Source: an uncultured Bacteroidales bacterium (GTDB taxonomy: Bacteria; Bacteroidota; Bacteroidia; Bacteroidales; Bacteroidaceae). Taken from it: 58,582 nt of DNA. The notes beneath the pieces are model-generated. The model was not told where the DNA came from and searched no databases. It was given only the letters and a program-made list of their open reading frames with translations. A program made the position numbers and the translations under genes. Positions 32,213 to 42,100 of this stretch are shown piece by piece. The DNA lies in contig CADCLN010000013.1 in assembly GCA_902802265.1 (NCBI GenBank), positions 1 through 58,582 on the forward strand, written 5' to 3'. Position 1 is the stretch's first letter. Each line of letters starts with the position of its first letter.

Positions 32213-35200
32213 TCCTCCAAATAGATGTTGATGAGCAAAGTAATGTCCTCCACGCTGATTTGTTTGTCACCGTCGAGGTCAGCCACAGCCACCTCTGCAG
32301 CATCCGCACTGCTGAGATATAGGTCGATGAGCATCGTGATGTCGTTGGTCGTAATGGCACCGTCGCTGTCGATGTCACCCCTGACGGCATTCACAGGGAT
32401 GATTTCAAACGGAAAATCGTCCAGTACAGTCTTTTCACACAACACCAGTTGTCCGTCCTCGTCCAGATACCAGTATTGGTTCTTCGCATTGTAGAACGCA
32501 CAATAGTCCGTACCAGCCGCAAAAGCTATGCGGTGTGGACGTGTCTTCACCTGAAACAACCCTCCGTCGGTTTTCATCAGCATGCTGTCAGCCATCGAGA
32601 TAAGGTTATATCGCGCCAACTTGGCAGAACGGTCGATGCACCAAACCTGATTAAGCTGTCCGTTAGCCTTTTCAAAACTTACAGCCCCACCATTATTCGT
32701 GAGGTAGGTGTCTGTGGCACGGTGATGTATCAGGTAGTTACCCACATCCACCAGACGGTCGGCAGCCTCCTTCACATAGATATTGAACATTGCGGTCTGT
32801 CCCCCGCTGTAAACTACCGTATAGGCAGCAGAAGACGTTACATTGTCCACCGAGACGGTCGGCGAAGCACCATCGAGTGTGTCGCCCAGCTGATCCATCC
32901 AGACAAAGTCGCCACCACCCAACGTCGATGGAATGACGAGCGTAAGTTTCACGTTGCTTCCTGCTTCCACCACGACGGTCGTTCCCTCCTGTTCTTCACC
33001 CCCATTCACCGAGCACAGCGGTTTGGCATCCTTCACATGGATATGGAACCTGCGTTCCTGCACATTCCCACCCTGGTTCATGTATTGTCCCGTCACTACG
33101 CGGTCCGCCGTCAGGTTGCTCACTGTGATGACGCTCTGTCCCGTCTCGCCAGTGTCCCAGCGGTAGTAGCCATATCCACCCGAACCATTGATGTAGAGCA
33201 ACACCGATTCTCCATACATGGCTGTGAGGGTTGTGTCGCTCTTAATCACTCCGTTATAGGTCATTTCGTTGAAAATGTCAACCGACGGATTGCAGTCGCC
33301 AGCCACCGAAATGCTATACACCTGCCGAGACTTCACGCCACGGCTGTCAGTATAAGTGACACGATACAGGAAACTCCTATCTACAGCCACCGTGATGTCC
33401 TTTGTCCTTTCGCCGGAGTTCCATTCCCACGTTCCGTTTTCGTCAGCCCCTTCAGGCAACTGTGGACGCAGCGTGACCATGCTTCCTGCGGGGATATCCG
33501 TCAAATCCTCAGCCCACCAGCGGTTGCGCAGTCCACCCAGTTCAGCCTGGTGCAACGTCTGTCCGTTATACTCCATGCAGGGTTCCAGCACGTATGGAGC
33601 CATGGCGGGGTCCAGCTTGTCGTGCGTACACATCAGGGTCGTAAAGCCCAAGTGGTCATAGCCGCCAGAGTTTTCGCCGTAGTTGTGTCCGCCGCCGTCG
33701 CTGCCAGCCGTGCCGCGCAGAGCCTTGGCAGCCATTTCGGAGTATTTCATCGTCACCCCCTTTTCGCCCTCATAATGCCCCACAATGCGGTCCCAATAAG
33801 GGCGAGCCTCGCCGCTGCCGCCGGCAATGCCCGTCTGGTTCCAGGTGCCGTGCCAAGCCGTACCGCGGTCTGCATAGCGATATTCCGTCCAGGGCAAATC
33901 CGTCACACCGCCGAAGTTGAATGCAGCCACATGCTCAATGCCCGCAGCCAGTCGGTTGTCGTGGTAAGCCCAAAGGTCATCGCCCTGATTCCACCCCACC
34001 TGTGCAATGTCCACAGCCAATCCCAAAGCCATGCAGGCATGTCCCTGGTCGCGTCCCGACTCCTGCATCTGTCCCAGTTTACCGTAGGGACCACGTGCAT
34101 CGTCGTGCACAATGGGCACCAGATTGTCTATATACTCGTTCAACCCCGTGTTCACCCGAACCTCATCCCTCAGGTAAGCATCCCAAATATACCCGTAGCG
34201 TCCCTTGATGAACGCCCAGCCATCCTCGCCCACTTGGTCATGCTTGTAGAACGAAAGTCCCTGATTGTATATGTGAACATCGTCGCAAAGCACCCCCAGG
34301 CTTACCAGGAACAGTGTGTTGCACAAACCCCAGTTCGACCAATAATGCCCTGGGCGAATACCTCCCTGTCCACCGCCGTTGGCCCATGTGTCGTGGCGAC
34401 GCCGCAGGAAGTCGATGCTGGCAGGGTACCACACACGCAGCATCCACTCCTTGAACGCCTGAAAATCCTCCCGACTCCATCCTTCATAATTGCGCATCAG
34501 TTCTGCAGCGTTGGCAAACTCATAGCCATAGATGCCAGCAGCCAGCGACAGATTGGTGTCGCCACTCACATACTTGCAACCGTTAGCCCATGCCATCAAG
34601 ATACGCACCGCAGCCTTGGCATTATCCTCTGTTCCTTCAATCTTCCATCGCAAGGCATTCTGGTAAGCCATCGCAGCACCACGCGCCGCATTGATGTAGT
34701 TCTGTCCGCTACTGCCACCACGGACGATGGTTTCCACCGGCCATGTGGCAATGCCACTGCCGCTATATTCATTGGCCTTCAGCACAGCCAGTCCAGCCAA
34801 CACCTGCTTGTTTCCTTCGGCAATCTGCCGTTTCACACGGTCGAAGTCAGCCTGCGTGTGCAGTGCACCAGGATGAACGAAGCCATGGTCTTCGCTTGAA
34901 TCATAATGGCTCACCTGCCACATCTCAAACCCCCGCTTCGACAACAGGTTTGCCCATTCCTTCTGCAACGCAGCCAGCGCACCGTCGAGCAATGTCTGTG
35001 AAGCCCTGCCCGTTTCCAGCATCGTCTTTGCCACGCTGAGTGCATCCCTCACATTGTCAATGGCTCCCTGCGGATAGTTGCCATCAAGCGTCGTCAACCC
35101 TTCTTCCACATCCTTCACCTGCAGCCCTAAGGCGGTGGGGTCGCCAGGAGTGCCATAGTTGAAAGCATACTCCAAGTCCTCAACCCTGTCAGCCAACGCC

Positions 35201-35934
35201 CTCAATTCATTATCGTCTATACATATATTATATACACGGAAATCCGCAACCAGCGTGTTTGTCAGAAAAACGTCACCCGAGAACGGCGGACGGCCAATCC
35301 AGTTGTAGGCAGGAGCCGTCGTGAAAATCGTGGCATATTCCGGCACATTCGTTGCCGTGCCCACCAACGCACCGTTGACATATAACTCCCCCTTCCTGCT
35401 GCTTTGTCGATACAGCACGTGCATCCAGCGTCCTGTAGCCGAAGCACTGCCCACCTCAATGCCCGTCTCGTTCTGCCATCCCCCTGTAGAGGTGGCAAAA
35501 CGCTGCGCATTCACACGGTAGCCACTATACGGGCTGGCTGTGGCGGTGTTGGCTTCGCTGTTCGAGAACGACCACAGGAAATACCCGTTGCCTGAAATGC
35601 TCACGGCGGGGTCAATGCGGTAATACACTGAAACCGAATAATCTTTCAGTCCCTGCACCACTTTTCCTGCCTTGGATGTCATGTCCAGATACCCACCAGC
35701 GGTAGCGAGATTCAGCACCCTGTATTTGCCCATTTCCTCCACCTTGGCATCGTTCATTAGCTTGGCAGCGATTCCCGATTCCGTAGCATCCTGCACGCTG
35801 GTTCCATTGACCGAAGAAAAGTCGAAATGCAGCACAAGATGGTCCTGTGCATGGAGTTGTAAACAAAACGTCAAAAGTGCCCATATTGGCAGCCACATTT
35901 TTTTCGCAAGAAGATTAAAATTCTGAAGGTACAT
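32209..35934 (-). CDS. LamG / alginate-lyase-like / Ig / dockerin multidomain secreted protein
   Basis: 1241 residues. After a signal peptide (WLPIWALLTFCLQLHAQ; ATG at 35898 is an alternative start) come a LamG-type lectin fold (about 35-240), a helical linker (about 270-330) and an alginate_lyase-like domain (about 355-800; HPGALHTQADFDRVK, HYWSNWGLCNTLF, GQMQESGRDQGHACMALGLAVD). Ig-like and PKD-like repeats (about 830-1060) and a ricin-like stretch follow. The end has two dockerin repeats with calcium loops GDIDSDGAITTNDITMLIDLYL and ADLDGDKQISVEDITLLINIYLEE. Its lyase module shares the QxxETGRDQ/QESGRDQ motif with the next gene. First gene of a three-gene operon with GH28-like and GH43 enzymes. 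Confidence 0.75.
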   Translation of the reverse strand: MYLQNFNLLAKKMWLPIWALLTFCLQLHAQDHLVLHFDFSSVNGTSVQDATESGIAAKLMNDAKVEEMGKYRVLNLATAGGYLDMTSKAGKVVQGLKDYSVSVYYRIDPAVSISGNGYFLWSFSNSEANTATASPYSGYRVNAQRFATSTGGWQNETGIEVGSASATGRWMHVLYRQSSRKGELYVNGALVGTATNVPEYATIFTTAPAYNWIGRPPFSGDVFLTNTLVADFRVYNICIDDNELRALADRVEDLEYAFNYGTPGDPTALGLQVKDVEEGLTTLDGNYPQGAIDNVRDALSVAKTMLETGRASQTLLDGALAALQKEWANLLSKRGFEMWQVSHYDSSEDHGFVHPGALHTQADFDRVKRQIAEGNKQVLAGLAVLKANEYSGSGIATWPVETIVRGGSSGQNYINAARGAAMAYQNALRWKIEGTEDNAKAAVRILMAWANGCKYVSGDTNLSLAAGIYGYEFANAAELMRNYEGWSREDFQAFKEWMLRVWYPASIDFLRRRHDTWANGGGQGGIRPGHYWSNWGLCNTLFLVSLGVLCDDVHIYNQGLSFYKHDQVGEDGWAFIKGRYGYIWDAYLRDEVRVNTGLNEYIDNLVPIVHDDARGPYGKLGQMQESGRDQGHACMALGLAVDIAQVGWNQGDDLWAYHDNRLAAGIEHVAAFNFGGVTDLPWTEYRYADRGTAWHGTWNQTGIAGGSGEARPYWDRIVGHYEGEKGVTMKYSEMAAKALRGTAGSDGGGHNYGENSGGYDHLGFTTLMCTHDKLDPAMAPYVLEPCMEYNGQTLHQAELGGLRNRWWAEDLTDIPAGSMVTLRPQLPEGADENGTWEWNSGERTKDITVAVDRSFLYRVTYTDSRGVKSRQVYSISVAGDCNPSVDIFNEMTYNGVIKSDTTLTAMYGESVLLYINGSGGYGYYRWDTGETGQSVITVSNLTADRVVTGQYMNQGGNVQERRFHIHVKDAKPLCSVNGGEEQEGTTVVVEAGSNVKLTLVIPSTLGGGDFVWMDQLGDTLDGASPTVSVDNVTSSAAYTVVYSGGQTAMFNIYVKEAADRLVDVGNYLIHHRATDTYLTNNGGAVSFEKANGQLNQVWCIDRSAKLARYNLISMADSMLMKTDGGLFQVKTRPHRIAFAAGTDYCAFYNAKNQYWYLDEDGQLVLCEKTVLDDFPFEIIPVNAVRGDIDSDGAITTNDITMLIDLYLSSADAAEVAVADLDGDKQISVEDITLLINIYLEE

Positions 35935-35969
35935 AATAAAATGTTTTTAGGTGAATATCAAATTTTCTG

Positions 35970-35977
35970 CAAAGTTA
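35970..35977 (-). promoter_or_regulatory. -7 element for the polysaccharide operon
   Basis: CAAAGTTA on the plus strand reads TAACTTTG toward 35934. The region to 36158 separates it from the divergent regulator gene and is the likely binding site of that regulator. Confidence 0.6.
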
Positions 35978-36157
35978 CGCATAAAATGCTTGAATAGCCA
36001 AATATTTTCCTCCTGTAGTTAGTTCCGCGCTATTTCAAAAGATATATTTTAGTTCAAACGACTGCTAAACAGATGTTTGAACTGTAAATAATAATGGTTC
36101 GCCCAAATGAGACGAACTTATTCCTCCATAAATTTTTGTTGAAACAAATAAAATCTT

Positions 36158-36165
36158 TACCTTTG
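36158..36165 (+). promoter_or_regulatory. -7 element for the AraC-type membrane regulator
   Basis: TACCTTTG, 20 bases before the ATG at 36186. Confidence 0.7.
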
Positions 36166-36185
36166 CACCGAAAAAATTAACCTTT

Positions 36186-39011
36186 ATGCACCGAAGAATC
36201 CTTTCCCTCACAATCCTCCTGACCATCCTTTGCCTTTCCCCCTCGTGGATTGGAACGGTCGCACAAACCGTCAACATCAAAAACACTGACGGGCTCAACG
36301 GAGAACATGTCAACAAAATTTTCAAAGACAGCCGCGGTCTGATATGGGTCGGAACCAACCAGGGGCTTACAGCCTACAACGGCAGTTCCCTCATCAACTT
36401 CCAGATGGGCGAACCCTCTCAGGCCATCTCCGTCAACGACATAGCAGAATTGTCCGACCACACCCTTCTCGCAGCCACAGACAAGGGACTATTTCTGGCC
36501 GACTTCGCCCAGTTGATTTGTCGGCCCATTTGCACACAGATTAAAGATGCCAGCAGCCTTGCCTGCTTAGACGGTCGTCTATACATAGGTACCTCTGCGG
36601 GTCTGTATGAATACAGTTCAGAAACCCAGGTGCAGCAATTCTTCCTTGAGAAAGATGTCATTTCGGGAGGCAACGCCATCTACGACCTCTGTCCTGACGA
36701 CGACACCCACCTGTGGATTTGTGCAGCGCGGCAGATTATACGTTTCGATACCCACTCGCACCACATGCAGCGTGTCAGTCTGTCCAGCGACATTCACATG
36801 GGTACAGCATCGGCTATCGCCAAGGTCGATGCCAAAGTCTTCATCGGAACAACCAGTAACGGACTTCTTTGCTACGACATCTCCCGACACACCCTTGCCC
36901 CCTATGCCATAGCCCCCGTCACCTATGTCCGCGACCTCCATGGCGGTCCCGACGGCACACTCTATGTGAGCGGAAACGAACCCTACAAACTCGATGTGCG
37001 CCACAACCGTGTGCTGGCCGTGTATGGCAGGCAGCACAACGATGCAAGCGGTATGCAGTTGCCGTCCGACGGGTCTTATACATACTGGAATGATGCCCAT
37101 CTTGACGTATCTTGGTTTGGATTCTTCCTCGAAGGCTTCTCCCACAACTACCACTCGCGTCCGCTTCTGCATATATTCAAATACCGAGACTTCGACTCCA
37201 GCCAACTGCAAGTCCGTTCCTTTTGCATCCACGCCGACGACATTCTCATAGGCACCCGCATGGGCTTCTACCACATCAACAAGCACAGGCAACTCGTCCG
37301 CTACTACTCCCCCGCAGAACTCGATGCCAGCGTGGTAACAGACATTACTTGGTTTTCCGACCGATTTGTACTCACCACCTATGAGCGCGGAATGCGCATC
37401 TACAACCCCGAGACCATGCACCTCACTGTCCCCCAGGGCGACGAAGGTCTGGCGGCAGGAAACTTCAGCCAGCTCGCCGTCACGCCCGACGGACAGCAAC
37501 TGTTCGCAGCCAGCAACCTGGGGCTGTTCGTCTTCAATAACCATTGGCAGTATGTGTACAATTATAACTATCGCAACTCCAAACTCCCCGACTCCTACAT
37601 TCCCTCCATCTTTTTCGACCGTCAGGGGAAAGCCTGGATTGGCACCATGCAGCAACTCTGCATCTACGACCCCTCGGCCGATGTCATCATGGAGAAAGGC
37701 TTCCCCGACGGCTTCTTCCATGCCGAACCCATGCTCTCGTTCAATCAGGCCAGTGACGGCGATGTCATCGCTTTTACCGGCAGCAAAGTCTATAAGTCGC
37801 GCACCGACTTGAACCACTTTACAGCCTATTCATTGCCCTACTGCGGCGTGATCAACTTTCTCTTCCCCTTCGCAGGGCAATACCTCATAGGTTCCAACAT
37901 GGGGCTGTTCTACGGCAAACTCGACGACGCAGCCTCCTTCCGCCAGTTTACCGAAGCCGACGGCTTGCCCTCGCTGGGCTTCAACAAACAAGAAGTGCTG
38001 CAAACACCCGATGGCACATTGTGGATGGCCAACAGCAAGGGGCTTGTCTATCTCACGGCAGACGGACTGAACCATCTGACCGACCCCCTTCCAGGCAAGG
38101 TGATGCTCGACTTCTTGGGCATTGACGACCGCAACCAGGGACACAGTGCACTGCTGCAACTGATCGACAACCCAGCCATCAAGCTCACCTGGAACTTCGT
38201 CACAGACAAACTCACCTTCGTGCCCCTGCTGCTCGACTACGCCAAACGCACAGGGCGTTACTACGAATATAACCTCGATGCAGGACCGTTCCAGACCACG
38301 CTCGACGGAAGAAACGTGGACATTATGGGGCTTTCCCTCGGAAAACACCACCTCACTGTGCGCCTTGCCGGACATCCCGAGACAGCCACCACCTACACCC
38401 TGACCGTCTTGCCAGCCCCCCTGTTCTATTTCGAAATGCTCTTTGCCCTCACGCTGCTGATCACCTTGTGGGCATTGCTACGTCTGCACCGGCGGTCAAA
38501 ACACCACCGCACGTTACTGCGTCAGAAGCACCGGCTGGAACAAGAAATCTCCGCACAGTCAGCCGTGCGCCAGTTGCTTGAGCAACAGGAAAACCAACGC
38601 CTTGCACACGAGCAGGCGCAAGTGGAAATGCGCCAGCAGCGCACATCTACCCGTGAATACAAAGAATTGCAGCGCAGGGTGAAAGAATACATGGAACTGG
38701 AACGCCCTTACCGCAACGTGAAGTTTCGGCTTTCCGACTTGGCAAAGGCTGTGGATTCCACGCCCGCCATGATCAGTCTGATGCTGAACCAGCTGTCAGG
38801 CACAAACTTTTACGATTTTGTCAATCGTTACCGTTTAGAGGAATTCAAGCGCCGTTCTCGTGAGGACCGTTACGCAGACCTTCCTGCGATTACATTGGCG
38901 GAGCAGTGTGGTTTCAAGAAGACCACCTTCTTTGCTGCCTTCAGGAAGTTTGAGGGTTGCACCCCAGGTGAATGGGCAGAGGGGAGGGGTAAAAAAGCGG
39001 ATATGCCATGA
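36186..39011 (+). CDS. Membrane-spanning beta-propeller/AraC regulator without kinase or receiver
   Basis: 941 residues. A signal peptide (ILLTILCLSPSWIGTVAQ) precedes periplasmic propeller repeats of the hybrid two-component type (SRGLIWVGTNQGLTAYNG, DGTLWMANSKGLVYLT) and a Y_Y_Y-like segment (about 690-740). One membrane helix lies at about 745-768 (FYFEMLFALTLLITLWALL). Then comes a charged coiled coil (about 775-840) and a C-terminal AraC helix-turn-helix (about 840-930; FRLSDLAKAVDSTPAMISLMLNQL, TLAEQCGFKKTTFFAAFRKFEGCTPGEW). There is no histidine kinase, ATPase or receiver, so a signal must pass directly across the membrane to the DNA-binding domain. Divergent from the lyase/GH operon, which it probably controls. 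Confidence 0.85.
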   Translation: MHRRILSLTILLTILCLSPSWIGTVAQTVNIKNTDGLNGEHVNKIFKDSRGLIWVGTNQGLTAYNGSSLINFQMGEPSQAISVNDIAELSDHTLLAATDKGLFLADFAQLICRPICTQIKDASSLACLDGRLYIGTSAGLYEYSSETQVQQFFLEKDVISGGNAIYDLCPDDDTHLWICAARQIIRFDTHSHHMQRVSLSSDIHMGTASAIAKVDAKVFIGTTSNGLLCYDISRHTLAPYAIAPVTYVRDLHGGPDGTLYVSGNEPYKLDVRHNRVLAVYGRQHNDASGMQLPSDGSYTYWNDAHLDVSWFGFFLEGFSHNYHSRPLLHIFKYRDFDSSQLQVRSFCIHADDILIGTRMGFYHINKHRQLVRYYSPAELDASVVTDITWFSDRFVLTTYERGMRIYNPETMHLTVPQGDEGLAAGNFSQLAVTPDGQQLFAASNLGLFVFNNHWQYVYNYNYRNSKLPDSYIPSIFFDRQGKAWIGTMQQLCIYDPSADVIMEKGFPDGFFHAEPMLSFNQASDGDVIAFTGSKVYKSRTDLNHFTAYSLPYCGVINFLFPFAGQYLIGSNMGLFYGKLDDAASFRQFTEADGLPSLGFNKQEVLQTPDGTLWMANSKGLVYLTADGLNHLTDPLPGKVMLDFLGIDDRNQGHSALLQLIDNPAIKLTWNFVTDKLTFVPLLLDYAKRTGRYYEYNLDAGPFQTTLDGRNVDIMGLSLGKHHLTVRLAGHPETATTYTLTVLPAPLFYFEMLFALTLLITLWALLRLHRRSKHHRTLLRQKHRLEQEISAQSAVRQLLEQQENQRLAHEQAQVEMRQQRTSTREYKELQRRVKEYMELERPYRNVKFRLSDLAKAVDSTPAMISLMLNQLSGTNFYDFVNRYRLEEFKRRSREDRYADLPAITLAEQCGFKKTTFFAAFRKFEGCTPGEWAEGRGKKADMP

Positions 39012-39013
39012 AA

Positions 39014-39057
39014 AAAACACTTGAAACATTCGCGGCAACGAATGTTTCAAGTGTTTT
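39014..39057. terminator. Perfect 19-bp hairpin, bidirectional terminator
   Basis: AAAACACTTGAAACATTCG (39014-39032), loop CGGCAA, perfect complement 39039-39057. A-rich on one side and T-rich on the other, it lies between the convergent regulator gene and the repeat-protein gene. Confidence 0.85.
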
Positions 39058-39113
39058 AAGCGTTTTTGCGCGGCAGGTTTTTCTTTTGGTTGCTGCCTTT
39101 CGCCCCAAGTCTT

Positions 39114-42100
39114 CTATTCCTGTTCCAGATAGCGGTCGATGAGGTTGGTGATGTCCTCGACGGTGATGTTGCTATAAGGCTCCAGATACATGTCGATGAG
39201 ACGGGTGATGTCTTCGACAGAAATCTTGATGGGCTTCACAGTGATTTCTGCAACCGCCTGGCTGTATGGGGTATGGTCGGCGGCATGGAGCAGTTGAAGG
39301 TTTTCGTAGATGCAGTCGGCGGGCTGCAGGATTTCGTAGTCGCCCTGGAGGAAGACGCCAATGCCCCAGAAAATGTCGTCGCCGTGGTATTTCTCGGTGT
39401 CAACCGTCAGCTTCGCCTCGTGGTTTCTGCCTGTCAGGTAGAGATAGACGGGATAGCTGGTGTCGTCGCCGTATGTGGGTGCGCCTGTGGGGTCTTGGGT
39501 GTCGATGTTCCACCAACGTGGGCCTGTGATGCCGTACATGCCTGCATAGATGTCAACCTCGCAGTCGGCGATGGTGAGGTTTGCCCATTCTTCGTTGAGG
39601 GAGATGGCTGTGCCGTATTGGGTGTCAAGGGTGAGTTTGCCTTGACCGTCGGTGCTGTGGATGTTGACTGACACTCCGGAGTAGATGCAGGTTTCCTGAT
39701 CGACCGTGATGGAGGAGTTGCCTTGGAGCGTGATGTCGAGGATTTCGGCAGGGCAGTCGTTGTCGAGGTAGATGCCGTTGTGCAAGTGTGCGTTGTTCAG
39801 GTAGAGGTGGTATTCGCCTTCTTCTCCGTATGGGTCAAGGCGGACGGTACCGTCGCCATAGACGTCGTCTTTGTTTCGGCTGGTAATTTCTGTGTTGCCG
39901 ATGTGGATGCCGTAGCGTTCAACGGCTTCGATGATGACGGCTCCGCTGTGGGTGTCGGTGTAGTTGGATGGTTCGACGACTTCGGCGTTGTAGAGGTAGA
40001 ATCCGGAGAACCCGTTGATGGTGGGGTTGCCTGTGTAGTTTCCTAAGAGGCTGAGGTTTGAAGCCCAGACGCTGAGTTGTGTGTCGGTGGCATTGTCCGC
40101 TGTCTGCCGACATTCGATGTAGGAGATTCCGTCAACGGTGCATTCGGTGAAGGAGAGGTCGTTGGCAGGGTAGATGGTTGTGCCAAAATTGTTGTTGAAG
40201 GTCAGTTTGCCTGCATCGGTGCTCTCAATGCGGGTATCGTCTTTGAATTTCAGATAGCCGAAGCCTGAAACTTCGTTCTCTCCGGAGAGGTTGATGTGGA
40301 AGGTTCTGCCACAGGTGTATTCTTCTATTCCCACTGTGCGTGTTGTACCTGCTAACTTGAAGTTTTCCATGTACAGCGTGTGTGACAAGGAGTCGTAGCG
40401 CATGGTGCCTTCATGGGGTATGTCGCGGAAGATGTCGTTGCAGTTGTCGCCGGAGACGTCGATGCCTTGTACTATGATTCCACAGAAGGGGGTGGGTGCA
40501 ATCGTGACGGGTCCATATACTGTCTTTTCTCCGTCAATGATGTGGGTGACAAGTTTCTTTTGTTTGTTGTCGTACCATGCTCGGTTCGGCGAGATGATTC
40601 TTGGGGTGCTTTGACCCGTGGCGTAGCCATTGGTGTAAAGGTCTGCTAACCCTCGGATGGTGGAGAAGCCGTTGTCTTTGCCAGAAAGGTAGAGCGAGGC
40701 GCCATCGTTGATGCTTACTGCGCCACCGCCATCGTTGAACCCATACAGCTGCTGTCCGATCAGTGTGCAGTATCCGGTAAGAGTGATGTTGGCGCCATTG
40801 TCGCAGGTGATGCTGTGCTGACCCACATTGATTGTGCCGTTACCCTCGAACACGGTGTTTTTGTTGATGTCAAAGCCCACACCGTCAATGTTGTGGAACA
40901 CGTTGTTTCCCACGAGATTGATGTGTAGGTTATCTGGTGCACTGCTTTTGATGTTGATACCATTGGAGTTCCATTTTACCACCTTGCCGTTGACGTATCT
41001 CATCTGGGTGCAATTGGCGGTTACGTTATTGAGCGTAAGGGTGTTGATTCTTGCATTGTATGTGATGGTACCTTTCGTGATGTCGTCAAAGTAGAAGTTG
41101 TTGCAGGTGACATCGTTCAGTTCATGACCGCCCACAAGGATGCCGTAGCTGGTGGTAGTAGGCTTGAAGACGGTTTCGCCAAAGTATTCGCCACGGTCGA
41201 ATTTGCGGAAGCAGCCTGCATAGGTGTCGTTGGCTGGCTGCACGAACACTTCGGGTGTGCTGATGGCTGCGTTTGTCAGTTCGTAGCAGGCTATGCCGTG
41301 GACTGATCCCTTGATGGTGACGTTGGCTTTCTCCACATAGAGCCTGAATTTGTTGCCTCCGTCAGTATTGATGGCGTAGCCGCCAAATCCATCCACTTCG
41401 GTATTGCAGTAGTAGAACTTCAGGTACTGGTCGTCGCCAGCCATTTCGATGGCGTTGTCGGTAGAGGCATAGACCTGCAACGAACCCGAACCACGGAACT
41501 CCAGACTCTTGGTGGAGTAGATGGCGGCGGTGTTGCCACGGCTCATGGCTATTCTGTTGGTGCCTTCGCACTGGATGTGGAGTTCGTCGCCGGTGTTCTC
41601 GATGCATACTGCATGGGGGTCGGCCTTGTTGTATGTGTCGTTGATATAGACGTTCTTCATGTAGAGCGTCTTGGTTGACGGATCGTATTTGAAGCAGTCG
41701 TAGGCGGGGTGTGAGCCGGAGCTGTTGATGTTCTGGATGCAGGGAGTGGGGTTTATGAGGTCCTGGATGTGGTCTTTGATGATTTCGTTTACCTCCACGC
41801 CGCAGATTTTCAGACCGTATTTCTGCCAGCCGATGTAGATTTCGCCTGTCACCTTGTTGCCGCTGGCATCAGCCAGATAGTAGTCGCTGGTGTTGTAGTA
41901 GCCGTTTTCTGGCGTGCGGACAATGCAGTGGGAGGATGTGAACACGTTGGCAAAGTTATATATTGTAGGAGCTAAGCCGTAGCCTCGGAGGGTCATCATA
42001 CAGTCGGTGAACCAGATGCGGCCCTGGCCGGCACTTTTGGACTGCAGGTACTGGGCATCGATGGTGCATCCGCCCAAGCCTTGTCCGCCCTGCAAACCGC

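Noticed and set aside
32449-34899. 816-codon plus-strand frame
   Set aside because: Antisense to the LamG/lyase/dockerin gene, whose frame has clear domains and a signal peptide. The antisense translation shows none.
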